Positions 62,027 through 64,000 of a stretch of DNA of 64,000 bases are shown here, in pieces. Source of the DNA: Methylobacterium iners (GTDB lineage Bacteria; Pseudomonadota; Alphaproteobacteria; Rhizobiales; Beijerinckiaceae); assembly GCF_022179305.1 (NCBI RefSeq), contig NZ_BPQP01000016.1, positions 105,890 to 169,889 on the forward strand, read 5' to 3'. How positions within the stretch are numbered: the stretch's first letter is position 1; each line of letters begins with the position of its first letter. A program made the translations under genes and the position numbers. A model generated the notes under the pieces. It was not told the origin of the DNA, made no database searches, and saw only the letters and a program-made list of their open reading frames with translations.

Positions 62027-62905
62027 CTATCGCCCCGCCCGGATCGCGGCGGCGACCTCGCCCGGGTACTCCTCGTGGGGGCTCAGCGCGCCGGGCACCA
62101 CGGTCTTCGCGACGAGGCCGGTGGCGAAGAGAGCATCCATCTCGGCGCCGGAACGGCGGGGCGCCCGCTCGGGGCGCAGCATGCGGATCGGGGGCAGGCC
62201 GCCGTCCTTGAACAGGGCGAGGAAGGCCTCGCGCGTGGCGACCGGATCGAGGCCGCCGGTCACGAACGCCGCCGTGCCGAAGCGTCCGCCGATCTGGCGG
62301 GTGATCGCGTGCTTGTCGGCGATGATTCCCGGCGTCACGTGCTCCGGATCGGCATAGACGTGGGCGCGCATCATCCGGCCGATCACCGGCGGCGAGATGT
62401 TGATGCGGTAGAGCGCATCGCCCAGCAGCGGCACCTCGACCGCCCGGCGCAGGAAGCGGAACAGGCCGCCGCGTTCCGGACCCATCATGGTCGGCAGCGG
62501 GCCGCGCCAGGTCGGGGCGACGAGGACGAGGCGCCGGAAGGCGCCGGGATGGCGGCGGGCGGCCGCGACGAGGTAGGCGGCGGCATGGCCGGCGGCGATC
62601 CCGAGGTCGTAGGGGCCGGGCTCGGCCGCGAGGAAGGTGTCGAGGAAGCCGTGCATCGTATCGGGATGCATCGCGACCGGCGCGCGGGCCTGGTTGCCGA
62701 AGCCGGGCCAGTCCGGGATCAGGCAGCGGTAATCCTGGCCGAGATCCCTGGCCAGCGGCCGCATCTCGGATCGGGCCGAGATCGAGGATAGGGCCGGCAG
62801 CAGCAGGGCGTCCGCACCGCTCCCCACGACGTCGCAGGGCATCTCGACCATCCGCCCGCCGAGCGGGAGGGCGAGGGTGCGGGTTGCGCGCGCAGGCTCG
62901 ATCAT
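62027..62905 (-). CDS. Alpha/beta-hydrolase-fold protein lacking the nucleophile serine
   Basis: 292 residues from ATG 62905 (GGGAGG upstream). The fold is clear: LLLPALSSISARSEM, DLGQDYRCLIPDWPGFGNQ and VAAARRHPGAFRRLVLVAPTW. At the nucleophile elbow the sequence is AAGHAAAY, so residue 108 is Ala where Ser, Asp or Cys is expected. A late HEEYPGEVAAAI could carry the usual His. It may be a non-enzymatic or cofactorless relative, or use another residue. Two bases of frame shift are not apparent. Confidence 0.75.
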   Translation of the reverse strand: MIEPARATRTLALPLGGRMVEMPCDVVGSGADALLLPALSSISARSEMRPLARDLGQDYRCLIPDWPGFGNQARAPVAMHPDTMHGFLDTFLAAEPGPYDLGIAAGHAAAYLVAAARRHPGAFRRLVLVAPTWRGPLPTMMGPERGGLFRFLRRAVEVPLLGDALYRINISPPVIGRMMRAHVYADPEHVTPGIIADKHAITRQIGGRFGTAAFVTGGLDPVATREAFLALFKDGGLPPIRMLRPERAPRRSGAEMDALFATGLVAKTVVPGALSPHEEYPGEVAAAIRAGR

Positions 62906-63000
62906 GAAAGCTGCCTCCCGGGGCGACCGCGATGGATGTCGCGCATGCAAAGCGCGAACCCGGTGTCCCGCCTATGCGGCGGATCGCCGTCTTCGGCGCC

Positions 63001-63843
63001 TCAGGTCCGCAGCAGGTCGTTGATCGCGGTCTTGGCCCGCGTGCCGGCATCCACCCGCTTGACGATGACCGCGCAGTAGAGGCTGGGGCCGGGCGAGCCG
63101 TCGGGCAGGGCCTTGCCCGGCATGGTGCCCGAGACCACCACCGAGTAGGGCGGCACGCGGCCGTAGAGGACCTCGCCGGTGGTCCGGTCCACGATCCGGG
63201 TCGAGGCGCCGATATAGACGCCCATCGAGAGCACGCTGCCCTCGCCGACGATCACGCCCTCGACGACCTCGGAGCGGGCGCCGATGAAGCAATTGTCCTC
63301 GATGATGGTCGGGTTGGCCTGCATCGGCTCCAGCACCCCGCCGATGCCGACGCCGCCCGACAGGTGCACGTGCTTGCCGATCTGCGCGCAGGAGCCGACG
63401 CTCGCCCAGGTGTCGACCATCGTGCCCTCGTCGACATAGGCGCCGAGATTCACGAAGGAGGGCATCAGCACGACGTTCTTGGCGATGTAGGCCGAGCGGC
63501 GGGCGACGGCGCCGGGCACGGCCCGCAGGCCGGCCTCGCGAAAGCGGGCCTCGCCCCAGCCCTCGAACTTCGAGGGCACCTTGTCCCACCAGGAGGCCCC
63601 GCCGGGGCCGCCGGCGATGGGCGCCATGTCGTTGAGGCGGAAGGAGAGCAGCACCGCCTTCTTGAGCCATTGATGGACCTGCCACGCGCCGTCGACCTTC
63701 TCGGCGACCCGGGCCGCGCCCGAATCGAGGAGCGACAGGGCCTCGTCCACCGCCTCGCGGACGGGGCCGCGTGTCGCGGTGTCGATCGCCGCGCGGTCCT
63801 CCCAGGCGGTCTCGATGGTGCGGGCGAGGTCGTCGTGGGCCAT
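63001..63843 (-). CDS. dapD: 2,3,4,5-tetrahydropyridine-2,6-dicarboxylate N-succinyltransferase
   Basis: 280 residues from ATG 63843. An N-terminal helical part ([20 protein letters not shown]) is followed by a left-handed beta-helix of hexapeptide repeats ([82 protein letters not shown]). Catalyses the succinylation step of lysine/diaminopimelate synthesis. The repeat-family A copy 10 begins upstream of it at the window edge. Confidence 0.96.
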   Translation of the reverse strand: MAHDDLARTIETAWEDRAAIDTATRGPVREAVDEALSLLDSGAARVAEKVDGAWQVHQWLKKAVLLSFRLNDMAPIAGGPGGASWWDKVPSKFEGWGEARFREAGLRAVPGAVARRSAYIAKNVVLMPSFVNLGAYVDEGTMVDTWASVGSCAQIGKHVHLSGGVGIGGVLEPMQANPTIIEDNCFIGARSEVVEGVIVGEGSVLSMGVYIGASTRIVDRTTGEVLYGRVPPYSVVVSGTMPGKALPDGSPGPSLYCAVIVKRVDAGTRAKTAINDLLRT

Positions 63844-63989
63844 GGGTTGTTCCGGTCGGAGGCGGGTCCGGCCGTGCTTACAAAAGCCGCTCCCGCCTGT
63901 CACCCGCCGGAAATGGCGGGAAGGGCTGCGAACTCGGGTAAACGCCTGGCAGCAAAAGCGGTGGACGATCAAGCAGGACACCAAACGCC

Positions 63990-64000
63990 GTCATTCCGGG
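63990..64000. repeat. Palindromic repeat family A, copy 10 (cut by window end)
   Basis: GTCATTCCGGG matches the invariant left end of the family. The rest lies outside the window. Confidence 0.75.

Noticed and set aside
909-64000. CRISPR array
   Set aside because: The repeats are palindromic elements scattered kilobases apart, not regularly spaced short direct repeats, and no cas genes are present.
1-64000. tRNA genes
   Set aside because: GGTTCGA-like strings occur (for example near 40133) but have no matching acceptor or anticodon stems. No convincing tRNA was found by eye; a tRNA scan would be decisive.

Overview
The window looks like chromosomal DNA of an alphaproteobacterium of the order Hyphomicrobiales (Rhizobiales), most likely Methylobacterium/Methylorubrum or a close relative. 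This rests on very high GC, gene neighbourhoods (maf-aroE-coaE-dnaQ, hemE-hemJ, rho-mnmE-mnmG-rsmG-parA-parB, metXW next to a tyrosine block) and protein-level resemblance. The genus is an inference; no database was searched. I see no rRNA, tRNA, CRISPR, prophage or classical insertion sequence.

The central feature is the chromosomal origin neighbourhood. The 519-bp gap between ppsR (leftward) and hemE (rightward), 9182-9700, is the position of Cori in Caulobacter. It holds a perfect DnaA box, weaker boxes, a perfect TTAA-N7-TTAA CtrA site, GANTC methylation sites and the most A/T-rich stretch seen. ParA and ParB are encoded at 52-53.7 kb. Five parS sites (two perfect, three with 1-2 mismatches) lie at 8.2, 25.1, 33.9, 49.4 and 51.4 kb; two are inside coding sequences. 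Origin, centromere sites and partition proteins therefore all lie in one window.

Layout. 0-4.2 kb: end of a BatD-like gene, a small secreted protein, panC, a PHB-depolymerase-type esterase and an RHH regulator. 4.3-9.2 kb: leftward dnaQ, coaE, aroE, a CDF metal exporter, maf, ppsR. 9.2-9.7 kb: origin. 9.7-15.9 kb: hemE, hemJ, hisG, hisZ, hemH, a methyltransferase. 16-26 kb: a toxin-antitoxin pair, 5'-nucleotidase, ung, two small secreted proteins, rlmN, ggt, plsC, two envelope/hypothetical genes. 26-34 kb: tyrC-hisC-chorismate mutase (leftward), a MHYT hybrid kinase, metX-metW. 34-46 kb: ohr/ohrR, a DHH protein, cytochrome c, glcD-like oxidase, rlmJ, RNase T2, a conserved secreted protein, extensin-like lipoprotein, amidase, methyltransferase, hisS. 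46.5-53.7 kb: rho, mnmE, mnmG, rsmG, parA, parB. 53.9-64 kb: a GIY-YIG gene, cNMP-binding protein, response regulator, L,D-transpeptidase, MFS transporter, a HigBA-like pair, carbamoyl-amino-acid hydrolase and dihydropyrimidinase, an alpha/beta-fold protein, dapD.

The intergenic space is colonised by three palindromic repeat families. The main one has nine complete copies and one cut copy, in exactly two size classes (112 and about 148 bp). Two 112-bp copies in opposite orientation bracket the GIY-YIG nuclease gene, an arrangement that could represent a nuclease-mobilised repeat system. A second family, with two copies, is read through in frame at the 5' end of the RNase T2 gene. A third family is made of GC-rich hairpins at gene ends.

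Several regulatory palindromes sit where autoregulatory operators would be expected: before both toxin-antitoxin pairs, before the RHH gene and between ohr and ohrR.
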